From Microbacterium sp. SMR1 (GTDB lineage Bacteria > Actinomycetota > Actinomycetes > Actinomycetales > Microbacteriaceae), in the NCBI RefSeq assembly GCF_003289625.1, contig NZ_QMBN01000001.1, forward strand, positions 496,001 through 560,000: 64,000 nt of DNA. The letters are read 5' to 3'. The notes beneath the pieces were generated by a model. That model searched no databases and had not been told where the DNA came from. It was given only the letters and a program-made list of their open reading frames with translations. Shown piece by piece: positions 19,038 through 27,717 of this stretch. A program made the position numbers and the translations under genes. Within the stretch, counting starts at the first letter, position 1, and each line of letters begins with the position of its first letter.

Positions 19038-21464
19038 CTAGCCGTCGTCGCGGCGGACGTCGCCGGGCGCTCGATCCGGCCGCAGGCCGCGCCACCGGGC
19101 ATGGCGCAGGATGCCGCCGGGGGTGAACTCGGCGAATTCGACCTCGCCGACGAGCTCGGGTCGCACCCACAGCGCATCGGATGCGTCGGCCGCTGGGACA
19201 CCCACGAACGGATTCCGATCGGTGCGGAGCGGGTCGAGGGCCGCGGTGAGCCGTGTCAGCTCGGCATCCGAGAACCCTGACCCCACGCGGCCGGCGTACC
19301 GGAGCGCCCCGTCGTCGTCGGGGATGCCCAGCAGCAGCGACCCGATGCCGCCCCGTCGGGCGCCCTTGCCCGGCCGGATGGCACCGACGACGACGTCCTG
19401 CGTTCGCGTCAGCTTGACCTTGCGCCACTCATCGGAACGGACGCCGATGCGATAGCGGGACGACGGGTCTTTGACGACCGCGCCCTCGAGATCGAGCTGG
19501 CGGGCCACGGTGAGCGCAGCGTCGAGGTCATCCGTCACCGGCGGCACGGCCAGCGGAGGCCGTGCTCGCGCCGACGCGGACTCGAGCAGGCGACGACGTT
19601 CCCGCAGCGGGAGATCAGTGACATCACGGTCGCCGTGCCGCAGCAGGTCGAAGACGAAGAAGTCGGCCGGAGTCCGAGCCCGTTCTCGGGCGATCTCGCG
19701 GGCCTTGGTGAGGTGCATCCGGTTCTGCAGGAGCGGGAAGCTCGGCCGGCCCCCCTCGTCGAGCGCGACGATCTCACCGTCGAGGACGAGGGCCATGTCG
19801 CCCAGGCCGAGATCGGCATCTGCGTCGGTGAGCTCGGGGTAGCGTGCGGTGATGTCGGTACCGCTTCGCGCGTACAACCGCATCCGCTTGCCGTCCCAGA
19901 AGGCGATCGCCCGGACTCCGTCCCACTTGAACTCGACCCAGGGACCCCACCGTTCCGCGGCCGCGCGGGCAGGCCCGGTCGACGAGGAGACGGCCAGCAT
20001 GGGCGGCACCGGACCCGCCGCGCCCAGCGACGACGCCGCTGTCTCGGATGCTGGAGAACCGGGGCTCGCCGCGCCTGCCGCATCCGCGACGTCGGTTTTC
20101 ATCCGGTGCAGCAACCACTGCGACTTCTCACCCGACCCGGCGGTGCGGATGAGTACGAGGCGCGCATCGGCGCCCCCTCCGCCGTTCGTGCTTCGAAGCG
20201 TGAAGATGATCTCGTCGTCGCGCCACTTCTCGAGGTCGTAGAGACCGGTGTCCCAGATGGTCATCGTTCCCGCGCCGTATTCGCCGGCCGGGATCTCGCC
20301 GTGGAAAGTCAGGTACTCCATCGGGTGCGGCTCGGTCATCACGGCGAGATGGTTGCGGTCCGGTATCTCGGGGATGCCGCGCGGCACGGCCCAGCTGACG
20401 AGCACGCCATCCCGCTCCAGTCGCAGGTCGTAGTGGAGGCGGCGCGCATGATGTTCCTGGACGACGAACCGGGGTTTGCCGGCGGAGCCGGTACCCGGAA
20501 CCCCCGACGCACCCACCGACACCGCCTCGGGCATCGGCTCGGGAGTCCGGTCCGCGGAGCGCTTGGCGAGGTACGGCGCGAGCGGTGCCGTCCGCCGGGG
20601 CGCGAGGGGCGCCAGCAGGTCGCCGAGGTCACGGGCGCGCTCGAGCATCTCGTCGAAGCGCAGATGGCGCAGGTCGGGGTCGTCCAGCTCGTCCCACGTC
20701 CGTGGCGCGGCCACTGTCGGCTCGTCGCGGCCACGCAGCGAGTAGGGAGCGATGGTGGTCTTCGAGCCGTTGTTCTGGCTCCAGTCGAGGAAGATCTTGC
20801 CCGCCCGGGCGCTGCGGGTCATCTGGCTGATGACGAGGTCGGGGTGGTCGGCCTCGAGCGCCCGGGCGAGCTCCTTGGCGAACGCGGAGGCCTGGTCGCT
20901 CGTCTGCGCGCCGGCGAGCGGAGCGTACAGATGGATGCCCTTGCTGCCGCTCGTGACGGGGAACAGCTCCATGCCCATGTCCGACAGGATGCTGCGTACC
21001 CACCGCGCCACCTCGGCGCACTCGGCCAGGCCGACGCCGGGACCGGGATCGAGGTCGAGGACGAGCCGGTCGGGGGCGCCGCGTTCGCCGGCGTCGGTGA
21101 AGCGCCACTGCGGGACGTGCAGCTCGAGGCTCGCCACCTGTGCGAGGTAAACGAGCGAGGCGACCTCTTCGACGAAAGGGTAGTCCTTCGACCCGCTGGA
21201 GTGGTCGATCGGAAGGCGGGGGAGCCATGACGGGGCCCCGGGCTCGAGGGCCTTGGCGAAGAAGTCCGGCTGCTCGACGCCCTCGGGCCAGCGTTTGCGT
21301 GTCACCGGGCGCCGGTCGAGATGCGGCAGCATCAGCGGCGCGATGCGCGAGAAGTAGTCGATCACCTCGCCCTTCGTGGTGCCCGTTCTCGGATACAGCA
21401 CCTTGTCGAGGTTCGACAGGCGCAGCCGGCGGCCGTCGACCTGGACCGTCTGCTCTCCTGCCAT
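19038..21464 (-). CDS. ligD: Multifunctional ATP-dependent DNA ligase D (NHEJ)
   Basis: 808 residues. Three domains in the mycobacterial order: polymerase/primase (about 1-290, 'LDLDPGPGVGL' with catalytic Asp pair, 'SGSKGIHLYAPL'), 3'-phosphoesterase (about 330-460, 'QEHHARRLHYDLRLE' and 'HPMEYLTFHGEIPAGEYG') and ATP-dependent ligase (about 490-808, nucleophile Lys513 in 'EFKWDGVRA', 'DGEIVALDE', 'EGAVVKDPSSRYR'). It repairs double-strand breaks with Ku, encoded divergently 61 bp away. All active-site motifs look intact. Confidence 0.95.
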   Translation of the reverse strand: MAGEQTVQVDGRRLRLSNLDKVLYPRTGTTKGEVIDYFSRIAPLMLPHLDRRPVTRKRWPEGVEQPDFFAKALEPGAPSWLPRLPIDHSSGSKDYPFVEEVASLVYLAQVASLELHVPQWRFTDAGERGAPDRLVLDLDPGPGVGLAECAEVARWVRSILSDMGMELFPVTSGSKGIHLYAPLAGAQTSDQASAFAKELARALEADHPDLVISQMTRSARAGKIFLDWSQNNGSKTTIAPYSLRGRDEPTVAAPRTWDELDDPDLRHLRFDEMLERARDLGDLLAPLAPRRTAPLAPYLAKRSADRTPEPMPEAVSVGASGVPGTGSAGKPRFVVQEHHARRLHYDLRLERDGVLVSWAVPRGIPEIPDRNHLAVMTEPHPMEYLTFHGEIPAGEYGAGTMTIWDTGLYDLEKWRDDEIIFTLRSTNGGGGADARLVLIRTAGSGEKSQWLLHRMKTDVADAAGAASPGSPASETAASSLGAAGPVPPMLAVSSSTGPARAAAERWGPWVEFKWDGVRAIAFWDGKRMRLYARSGTDITARYPELTDADADLGLGDMALVLDGEIVALDEGGRPSFPLLQNRMHLTKAREIARERARTPADFFVFDLLRHGDRDVTDLPLRERRRLLESASARARPPLAVPPVTDDLDAALTVARQLDLEGAVVKDPSSRYRIGVRSDEWRKVKLTRTQDVVVGAIRPGKGARRGGIGSLLLGIPDDDGALRYAGRVGSGFSDAELTRLTAALDPLRTDRNPFVGVPAADASDALWVRPELVGEVEFAEFTPGGILRHARWRGLRPDRAPGDVRRDDG

Positions 21465-21525
21465 GCCGACAGGCTATTGCGCCACCCGCTGGCGTCGGTG
21501 AGGGGTTGCGGTGTGTACTTCGTGC

Positions 21526-22503
21526 ATGAGATCGATCTGGAAAGGCGCCCTCACCTTCGGGCTCGTCAACGTGCCGGTGAAGGTCTACTCGGCGACCGAG
21601 GACCACGACGTGCCGCTGCACCAGGTGCACAACGCCGATGGCGGGCGTATCCGCTACCAGCGCATCTGCGAGATCGACGGCGAAGTCGTGCCCTATGCCG
21701 ACATCGATCGCGCCTACGACGACGGCGAGCAGACCGTGGTCCTGACGAAGGAGGACCTGGCGTCGTTGCCCTCCGAGCGGAGCCGCGAGATCGACGTCGT
21801 CGAGTTCGTGCCGAGCGATCAGATCGACCTGCTCACGCTCGACAAGGCGTATTACCTCGAGCCCGACTCCTCCTCGCCGAAGTCGTACGTCCTGCTCCGC
21901 AAGACGCTCGAGCAGACCGACCGGACCGCGATCGTGCGGTTCTCCCTGCGGCAGAAGACGCGGCTCGCCGCGCTGCGCGTGCGGGGTGATGTGCTCGTGC
22001 TGCAGACGCTGCTGTGGGCCGACGAAGTTCGGGAGGCGGCGTTCCCCGCCCTCGACGAGTCGGTGCGCATCTCGGCGAAGGAGCTCGAGATGTCGGCATC
22101 CCTCGTTGAAAGCTTCTCGAGCGACTTCGATCCCGAGGCATTCACGGACGAGTACCAGGAGGAGTTGCGGACGCTCATCGACGCGAAGCTGGAGAAGGGC
22201 GACGCCCTCGACACCTCGGAGACCTTCGGTGAGAAGGCTGAGAAGGAGGGCGGCGAGGTCATCGATCTGATGGAGGCGCTGCGGGCGAGTGTCGAGCGCA
22301 GTCGCGCCGCCCGGGGCGGCGGGTCGAAGACGTCGGACGACGGCGACGCGGGGCGCTCCGGCACGAAGACGGACACGAAGAAGAGCACGGCGAAGAGCAC
22401 GGCGAAGAAGGAGACGGACCAGAAGGCGCCCGCGAAGAAGGCTCCCGCCAAGAAGACGGCCGAGAAGAAGGCTCCGGCGAAGAAGAGCGCGAAAGCCTCC
22501 TGA
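21526..22503 (+). CDS. ku: Ku protein of bacterial NHEJ
   Basis: 325 residues from the ATG at 21526. The core (about 1-255, 'RSIWKGALTFGLVNVPVKVYSA' to 'EVIDLMEALRAS') is the homodimeric DNA-end-binding ring that recruits LigD. A 60-residue C-terminal tail is made of Lys/Ala/Pro repeats (KKAPAKK), as in mycobacterial Ku, where such tails add DNA binding. Divergent from ligD; its stop abuts the stop of the convergent DedA gene with no intervening base. Confidence 0.95.
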   Translation: MRSIWKGALTFGLVNVPVKVYSATEDHDVPLHQVHNADGGRIRYQRICEIDGEVVPYADIDRAYDDGEQTVVLTKEDLASLPSERSREIDVVEFVPSDQIDLLTLDKAYYLEPDSSSPKSYVLLRKTLEQTDRTAIVRFSLRQKTRLAALRVRGDVLVLQTLLWADEVREAAFPALDESVRISAKELEMSASLVESFSSDFDPEAFTDEYQEELRTLIDAKLEKGDALDTSETFGEKAEKEGGEVIDLMEALRASVERSRAARGGGSKTSDDGDAGRSGTKTDTKKSTAKSTAKKETDQKAPAKKAPAKKTAEKKAPAKKSAKAS

Positions 22504-23325
22504 TCAGCTCCGCGGGTCGGTGCGCCGGTCGGTGTCGGTCGTGGATGCGTCGGGGCGGTGCGCATGCGGGCCGCCGTGGCCGTGCTCGCGGAAGACCTCG
22601 GGGTCGAGCACGAGCTCGCGCGCCTCGTCGGCGTCGGTGTATTCGTCGGGCCCCGCGGCCATCTCCTTCTTCGCCTTGCGCTTCTCGGCGAAGTAGTGCC
22701 ACACGATGAAGAAGACGGTGCCGACGACGGCCGCGAGCAGGATGACGTCGATGTACTTCGCGACGAACTCGCCGACGCCGGGAATGAGGCTCACGAGATA
22801 GCCGATTACGGTCAGGCCGAAGCCCCAGATGACGGCCCCGATGAGGTTGTAGAGCGAGTACCGATGCCACGGCATCTTGCCGACACCGGCGGCGACGGGC
22901 GCGAACGTGCGGACGATGGGCACGAAGCGGGCGAGGATGACGGTGACGCCGCCGTATCGCTCGAAGAACGCGTTCGTGCGCTCGACGTTGCGGCGACTGA
23001 ACAGGCCCGATTCCTTGCGCTCGAAGACGGCGGGACCGCCCTTGCGACCGATCACGTAGCCCACCTCACCGCCGAGGAAGGCCGAGAATCCGATCAGGAG
23101 ACCGACGATCCAGACGTTGATCCCGAAGACTCCGTGGGGTGCGTGCGTGGCCGGGTTCGACAGCAGGCCGGCCATGATCAGCAGCGTGTCGCCGGGGAGC
23201 AGGAAGCCGACGAGCAGTCCCGTCTCGGCGAAGATGATGAAGCACACCACGAGCAGAGCCCACGGACCCGCCGCGCTGATGATGGTGGCGGGGTCGAGCC
23301 AGGGGATGAGGGCGATCTGATGCAC
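22504..23325 (-). CDS. DedA-family membrane protein
   Basis: 273 residues from a GTG at 23325, chosen because longer frames run into the tRNA-Leu gene. DedA/SNARE-associated (PF09335) proteins are lipid scramblases or transport proteins for undecaprenyl phosphate and phosphatidylethanolamine; which this one is cannot be told. Visible are 'FAETGLLVGFLLPGDTLL', 'GEVGYVIGRKGG' and 'RFVPIVRTFAPVAAGVGKM', the family's re-entrant G/R motifs. The last 65 residues are hydrophilic with a His-rich end. No clear ribosome binding site precedes the GTG. Confidence 0.88.
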   Translation of the reverse strand: MHQIALIPWLDPATIISAAGPWALLVVCFIIFAETGLLVGFLLPGDTLLIMAGLLSNPATHAPHGVFGINVWIVGLLIGFSAFLGGEVGYVIGRKGGPAVFERKESGLFSRRNVERTNAFFERYGGVTVILARFVPIVRTFAPVAAGVGKMPWHRYSLYNLIGAVIWGFGLTVIGYLVSLIPGVGEFVAKYIDVILLAAVVGTVFFIVWHYFAEKRKAKKEMAAGPDEYTDADEARELVLDPEVFREHGHGGPHAHRPDASTTDTDRRTDPRS

Positions 23326-23376
23326 GAGTTTCCCGTCGGGAGAGGATGACGCGAGGGCGGGCGAACGCCCGATCCG

Positions 23377-23458
23377 TGCGGAAGGTGGGACTTGAACCCA
23401 CACGCCGTGAGGCACAGGAACCTAAATCCTGCGTGTCTGCCAATTCCACCACTCCCGC
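23377..23458 (-). tRNA. tRNA-Leu (TAG)
   Basis: 82 nt without an encoded CCA, with the long variable arm of type II tRNAs. The anticodon stem CAGGA/TCCTG encloses TTTAGGT, giving anticodon TAG (positions 34-36) with G37, so it reads CUN leucine codons. Acceptor GCGGGAG pairs with CTTCCGC. A TAGACT -10 element lies at 23474-23469 on the minus strand. Confidence 0.93.
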
Positions 23459-23564
23459 GGACGGGTTCAGTCTAGGCGTCAGCGATAAGCGAATCCGTCC
23501 GGATAACCCCCGAATTCGCCGAGACGATGGGGCGGTCGCGGCGCGCATGGCCGCTCGGGCCCAC

Positions 23565-24398
23565 CTATCGCGCGATGGAGCTCCTGAGTCCGGAGTTCGG
23601 GACGTTCGCTGACGCGTCAGCGAGTCGCGGGGAGCCGCCGACGAACCAGTACCCGGCGCCGACGACGAGCCCGCCGCCGACGAGGTTCCCGGCGCCGACG
23701 AGCAGCAGGTTGAGGGCGAAGCCGCCCACGGTCGCCGACGGGTCGCCGGAGAGCAGACCGATCGTGAACGTGGTCATGTTCGCCACGACGTGCTCGAAGC
23801 CGGAGGTGATGAACGCGAGGATCGCGGCGAACACGACCAGGATGCGGGCGGTCTCGCTGCGCAGCCGCACCGTCATCCAGATCGCGACGCAGACGAGGAC
23901 GTTGCACAGGATGCCGCGGACGAACAGCTCGATCGGCGACTCGTGTGCCTTCGCGGCGAGCATGTCGGAGATCATCGTGCCGGCCGCGGCGTTGCTGTGC
24001 AGCACCCCCGACGCGACGATCAGCGCTCCGAACACGACCGATCCGACGAGGTTGGCGCCGAACGTCCACAGGACCGCCGCGGCGGCGCGCCCCGCCGACA
24101 CGGCCCTCATGAGCGCCGCCTGGGGGACCGTCATCATCGAGGAGGTCACGAGCTCGCCGCCCGCGATGACGACGATCGTCAGGGCGACCCCGAACACCAG
24201 TCCCGACACGAGCTTGCCCCAGCCCGAGCCCGCCGCGAAGAGGGGCCCGGCTGCCGTGACCATGAGCACGACCCCGACGCCGATGTAAGCGCCGGCGAGC
24301 ATGCCCGACACCGTGAAGCGAGCGGGCGAGCGCAGCCCGTCCGCCTTGTGTCGGCCGTTCTCGGCTTGTGCGGCGAGCGCCTCGGGGATCGTGAGCAC
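23565..24398 (-). CDS. Formate/nitrite transporter (FNT) family channel
   Basis: 277 residues from the GTG at 24398, with GAAGGA about 9 nt upstream. FNT proteins are pentameric aquaporin-like channels for formate, nitrite or hydrosulfide. Six transmembrane helices are apparent, with 'AGGELVTSSMM' for the usual E-L-F/V-T-G loop and 'FEHVVANMTTFTIGLL' holding the central His of the family (EHxxAN). No nitrite reductase or formate lyase gene is near to tell the substrate. It lies 78 bp after mesD, possibly with its own promoter. Hydrosulfide or methylated-C1 handling would fit the neighbourhood but is speculation. Confidence 0.85.
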   Translation of the reverse strand: MLTIPEALAAQAENGRHKADGLRSPARFTVSGMLAGAYIGVGVVLMVTAAGPLFAAGSGWGKLVSGLVFGVALTIVVIAGGELVTSSMMTVPQAALMRAVSAGRAAAAVLWTFGANLVGSVVFGALIVASGVLHSNAAAGTMISDMLAAKAHESPIELFVRGILCNVLVCVAIWMTVRLRSETARILVVFAAILAFITSGFEHVVANMTTFTIGLLSGDPSATVGGFALNLLLVGAGNLVGGGLVVGAGYWFVGGSPRLADASANVPNSGLRSSIAR

Positions 24399-24476
24399 GG
24401 GATCACCGTCCTTCCGCCGCCAGTGTGCGCTCGATGCGCGGTCCGAAAGGGGGCGGCGGGCCGGGGATAACCCCGA

Positions 24477-25529
24477 TCAGCGCACGGCGAGCGCGCTCGG
24501 CTCGGAGACCTCGGCTCGGACGATGGCGGCCCCGGCCACCAGAGCGCTGATCTTGTCGTTCGCCACGGCGCGGGGCAGCGGTGCCATGCCGCAGTTGGTG
24601 CTCGGGATCAGCTTGTCGGCGTCGACGAACTCGAGGGCGCGACGGAGGGTCTCGGCGACCTCGTGCGGCGTCTCGACCTCGTGGCTGGCGACGTCGATGG
24701 CGCCGAGCATCACATTCTTGCCTCGGATGAGTTCGATCAGCTCCACCGGAACGTGCGAGTGGTGGCTCTCGAGCGAGATGACGTCGATGCTCGAGCGCTG
24801 GAGAAGCGGGAACGACTCCTCGTACTGCCGCCACTCCGGGCCGAGCGTCGCCTTCCACTCGTTGTTCGCCGCGATGCCGTAGCCGTAGCAGATGTGCACC
24901 ACCGTCTCGGCGCGCAGGCCCTCGGCCGCACGCTCGAGCGCGGCGATACCCCAGTCCTTCATCTCCTCGAAGAACACGTTGAACGCGGGCTCGTCGAACT
25001 GGATGATGTCGACGCCGGCGGCCTCGAGCTCTCGGGCCTCCTGGTTGAGGATCGTCGCGAACTCCCACGCGAGCTTCTCGCGGCTGCGGTAGTGACGATC
25101 GGCCAGGGTGTCGATCATGGTCATCGGGCCCGGGAGCGCCCACTTGATGGGGCGGTCGGTCTGCTGCCGGAGGAAGGCCGCGTTATCGACGAAGACCGGC
25201 CGCCGGCGACTGACGGCACCGACCACCGTCGGCACGCTCGCGTCGTAGCGGTCGCGGATGCGGACGGTCTCGCGCCGTTCGAAGTCGACCCCGTCGAGGT
25301 GCTCGATGAAGGTCGTGACGAAGTGCTGGCGCGTCTGCTCCCCGTCGCTGATGATGTCGAGCCCGCGGCGCTCCTGCTCATGAACCGCAGCGCGGAGAGC
25401 ATCGCGCTTTCCCTCGACGAGCACATCGCCGGTCAGCTCCCACGGCGACCACAGAACTTCGGGTTTGGCGAGCCAGGACGGCTTGGGCAGGCTGCCGACG
25501 GTCGAGGTGGGAAGGAGGGAGTGCGACAC
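24477..25529 (-). CDS. mesD: Core-type methionine synthase, MesD-like (MetE C-terminal domain only)
   Basis: 350 residues, equal to the catalytic half of MetE without the N-terminal folate-binding half. Zinc/homocysteine ligands of MetE are conserved: His212 and Cys214 (VVHICYG), Glu254 (ISLESHH) and Cys313 (STNCGMAP). It should transfer a methyl group to homocysteine. Known from published work on core methionine synthases: the MesD family of aerobic bacteria needs the adjacent DUF1852 protein and oxygen, not methyl-folate or cobalamin. The DUF1852 gene lies 15 bp upstream here, which is what assigns this to MesD rather than MesA-C. Confidence 0.88.
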   Translation of the reverse strand: MSHSLLPTSTVGSLPKPSWLAKPEVLWSPWELTGDVLVEGKRDALRAAVHEQERRGLDIISDGEQTRQHFVTTFIEHLDGVDFERRETVRIRDRYDASVPTVVGAVSRRRPVFVDNAAFLRQQTDRPIKWALPGPMTMIDTLADRHYRSREKLAWEFATILNQEARELEAAGVDIIQFDEPAFNVFFEEMKDWGIAALERAAEGLRAETVVHICYGYGIAANNEWKATLGPEWRQYEESFPLLQRSSIDVISLESHHSHVPVELIELIRGKNVMLGAIDVASHEVETPHEVAETLRRALEFVDADKLIPSTNCGMAPLPRAVANDKISALVAGAAIVRAEVSEPSALAVR

Positions 25530-25544
25530 GGATCGTCCTTCGGT

Positions 25545-26570
25545 TCAGCGGGTCGGCGCGGTCGAGGCGGCGTAGCGGGCCGCCCAGCGGCTGAGCACCT
25601 GCCGGTGGGGGGTCACGAAGTGCTCCTCGGCGTACCTGCCCTGCGTTGTGGCGAGCTGGCTGCGCTCGACCCGGTCGTAGGTGATGTCCGTCCGCACGAA
25701 GTCGTCACTCTCGAGGGTGGGCCGGTAGACCTCGCCGGCGGGCTCGGTCGCGTTGTAGATCTCGGGCCGGTAGATCTTCTGGAACGTCTCCATCGTGCTG
25801 ATCGTGCCGATCAGCTGCAGATCGGTGTAGTCGGCGAGCAGGTCGCCGCGGTGGTAGAACGCCAGCGGCGCGACGCTTCCGCGCGGCATGAAGTACCGCA
25901 CCTGCAGCCCCATCTTCGCGAAGTACTCGTCCGTCAGCGAGAACGAGTCCTGCTCGTACTCGACGCCGAGGACCGGATGCCGATTGCCGTTGCGCCGGTA
26001 GGTCCGGCTCGTCGACACGCTGATGCACACGACGGGCGACTGGGGGAACCGCTCGCGGTAGGCATCGGACTCGAGGAAGTGCTGGAAGAGCTTCCCGTGG
26101 AGGTCGCCGAACCCATCCGGCACCGTGAACTCGCCCGGAGTATGCTGCGCGGACGGCAACAGGATGCTGAAGTCGTAGTCCCGCAGGTACGACGAGAAGT
26201 TGTTGCCGACGATGCCGTGGTGGCGCTCGCCGGTCTGCCGGTCGAGGATGTGGATGTCCAGCACCTCGAGGAGCGGAAACTCGCTGTCGTCCGAAGCATC
26301 CGCTGCAGCATCCTCGGTGTCGGTGTCGAACCGCAGGTTGGCCGAGACGATGTCGAGCTCGGCGGTGTACGGGTCACCGTCCGGGTTGCCGGTGCGAGCG
26401 AGGTCGTTGAGGCGGGCGTCGATCATCGCGAGCGCGCCGCGGAGATTCTCCCGGCGGCGCTCGCCGCGGGCGAGGTTGGCGAAGTTCGTGGTGATGCGCG
26501 ACGAGTCAGAGGGGGTGTAGTCCTCGTCGAAGCGCGTCGTCGAGATGCGGAACGCGAAGTCGTTCGCCAT
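25545..26570 (-). CDS. mesX: DUF1852 protein, MesX-like partner of the core methionine synthase
   Basis: 341 residues from the ATG at 26570. The N-terminus 'FRISTTRFDEDYTPSDSSR' and the block 'ISVSTSRTYRRNGNRHPV' are DUF1852 signatures. In the published genetics of MesD, this family was required together with oxygen for methionine synthesis; its chemistry is unknown and it may generate the methyl donor. It forms an operon with mesD (15 bp gap) and lies 118 bp from a divergent LysR regulator. An upstream in-frame ATG at 26624 is possible but would add 18 residues not expected in the family. Confidence 0.88.
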   Translation of the reverse strand: MANDFAFRISTTRFDEDYTPSDSSRITTNFANLARGERRRENLRGALAMIDARLNDLARTGNPDGDPYTAELDIVSANLRFDTDTEDAAADASDDSEFPLLEVLDIHILDRQTGERHHGIVGNNFSSYLRDYDFSILLPSAQHTPGEFTVPDGFGDLHGKLFQHFLESDAYRERFPQSPVVCISVSTSRTYRRNGNRHPVLGVEYEQDSFSLTDEYFAKMGLQVRYFMPRGSVAPLAFYHRGDLLADYTDLQLIGTISTMETFQKIYRPEIYNATEPAGEVYRPTLESDDFVRTDITYDRVERSQLATTQGRYAEEHFVTPHRQVLSRWAARYAASTAPTR

Positions 26571-26663
26571 GATCAGCCAATCGAGCGGAGCTCCGGGGAG
26601 CCGTGGGGAAGATGATGGCTCCATCGTGCGCGCCGGCCGTGGTCATCGGGTAATTCCCTCTCG

Positions 26664-26693
26664 CTATCCGGTGCCATAGTCTGGGGCTATGGC
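26664..26693. promoter_or_regulatory. LysR-type operator over the lysR promoter and start codon
   Basis: GCCATAG (26673-26679), 7 nt, CTATGGC (26687-26693) is a perfect 7-bp dyad. It contains ATAG-N7-CTAT, which is the T-N11-A signature (T26677, A26689) of LysR regulators. A second, weaker dyad CTAT-N8-ATAG starts at 26664 and shares the ATAG half. The site covers the -10 and the ATG, as expected for autorepression. Confidence 0.6.
26677..26682 (+). promoter_or_regulatory. -10 element of the LysR gene, leaderless
   Basis: TAGTCT, 6 nt before the ATG at 26689; embedded in the LysR dyad. Confidence 0.6.
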
Positions 26694-27630
26694 CGTGCGT
26701 CGAAGCGGGATCACCCTGCAGCAACTGCAGTACTTCATCGAGGTCGCCGCCGAGGGCTCGATCTCGGCGGCATCCGATCTGCTCTATGTTGCGCAGCCCA
26801 CGATGTCGGCGGCGATGAAGGACCTCGAGGCGCGGGTCGGCCGCGATCTGCTGGTGCGGTCGGCCCGAGGCGTGACTCTCACCACCGACGGCGTTGAGTT
26901 CCTCGGGTACGCCCGCCAGGTCGTCGAGCAGGCCGAGCTGCTCGAGCAGCGCTACCTCGGGCGGCCGCCGTCGCGCCGGCTGCTCGGCGTCTCGACGCAG
27001 CACTACTCGTTCGCCGTCGACGCGTTCGTTCGGATGGTCAGGAGCACCGGGGCGCCCGAGTACGAGTTCTCGCTGCGCGAGACCCGGACGTGGGACATCA
27101 TCGAAGACGTCCGGACGCTGCGCAGCGAGCTCGGCATCCTGTTCCGCAACGACTTCAACCGGAACGTCATCGACAAGCTGCTGCGCGATTCCGGGCTCGC
27201 GTTCCACCCGCTGTTCGTCGCCCAGCCGCACATCTTCGTCGCGCGCCGGAACCCGCTCGCCTCGCGGGCCCGCGCGACGCTCGACGACCTCGCCGACCTG
27301 CCCCGCCTGACGTTCGACCAGGGTGCGAACAACTCGTTCTACTTCGCCGAGGAGATCCTCTCGACGCTCTCGAGCAAGCAGGAGATCCGGGTGTCGGACC
27401 GTGCGACGATCTTCAACCTCATGATCGGCCTCGACGGCTACACGATCTCGACGGGCATCATCAGCGACGACCTCGACCCCGAGATCGTCGCCGTGCCCCT
27501 CGACGTCGACGAGCGCATCGAGATCGGCTGGATCGGCCGCACGGCTGTTCCGCTCACCGAGCAGGCGCAGCGCTATCTCGACGAGGTGCGGGCCGTCGTG
27601 GGAGGATTCGGAATCGAGCTACTCGGGTGA
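26689..27630 (+). CDS. LysR-family regulator, divergent from mesXD
   Basis: 313 residues. The N-terminal helix-turn-helix ('GSISAASDLLYVAQPTMSAAMKDLEARVG', quoted here only as its position 26-55) is standard, followed by an effector domain (about 95-300) with 'ETRTWDIIEDVRTLRSELG' in the inducer-binding cleft. LysR proteins usually control the divergent neighbour and repress themselves; the dyad over its own promoter supports this. The predicted regulon is therefore mesX-mesD, and the inducer may be a methionine-pathway metabolite such as homocysteine. Regulon and inducer are inference. Confidence 0.88.
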   Translation: MAVRRSGITLQQLQYFIEVAAEGSISAASDLLYVAQPTMSAAMKDLEARVGRDLLVRSARGVTLTTDGVEFLGYARQVVEQAELLEQRYLGRPPSRRLLGVSTQHYSFAVDAFVRMVRSTGAPEYEFSLRETRTWDIIEDVRTLRSELGILFRNDFNRNVIDKLLRDSGLAFHPLFVAQPHIFVARRNPLASRARATLDDLADLPRLTFDQGANNSFYFAEEILSTLSSKQEIRVSDRATIFNLMIGLDGYTISTGIISDDLDPEIVAVPLDVDERIEIGWIGRTAVPLTEQAQRYLDEVRAVVGGFGIELLG

Positions 27631-27717
27631 GGCTGGGGCGTCGCCGCAGGGAGCAATCACCGGCTGCTGGTCCGACCCTGTGGATAGTCGTCACCGCCTG
27701 ACCGAATAGCGACCACG

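Noticed and set aside
23377..23458. tRNA-Leu read as anticodon TAA
   Set aside because: The 5-bp stem CAGGA/TCCTG fixes a 7-nt loop TTTAGGT, so positions 34-36 are TAG with G37.
24663..26615. A 650-codon plus-strand frame opposite mesD and mesX
   Set aside because: Repetitive Val/Glu/Arg composition typical of antisense frames; mesD and mesX are well supported.
26571..26688. SAM or cobalamin riboswitch before mesX
   Set aside because: The 118-bp gap has no recognisable aptamer core; the LysR dyad explains the conserved-looking part better.
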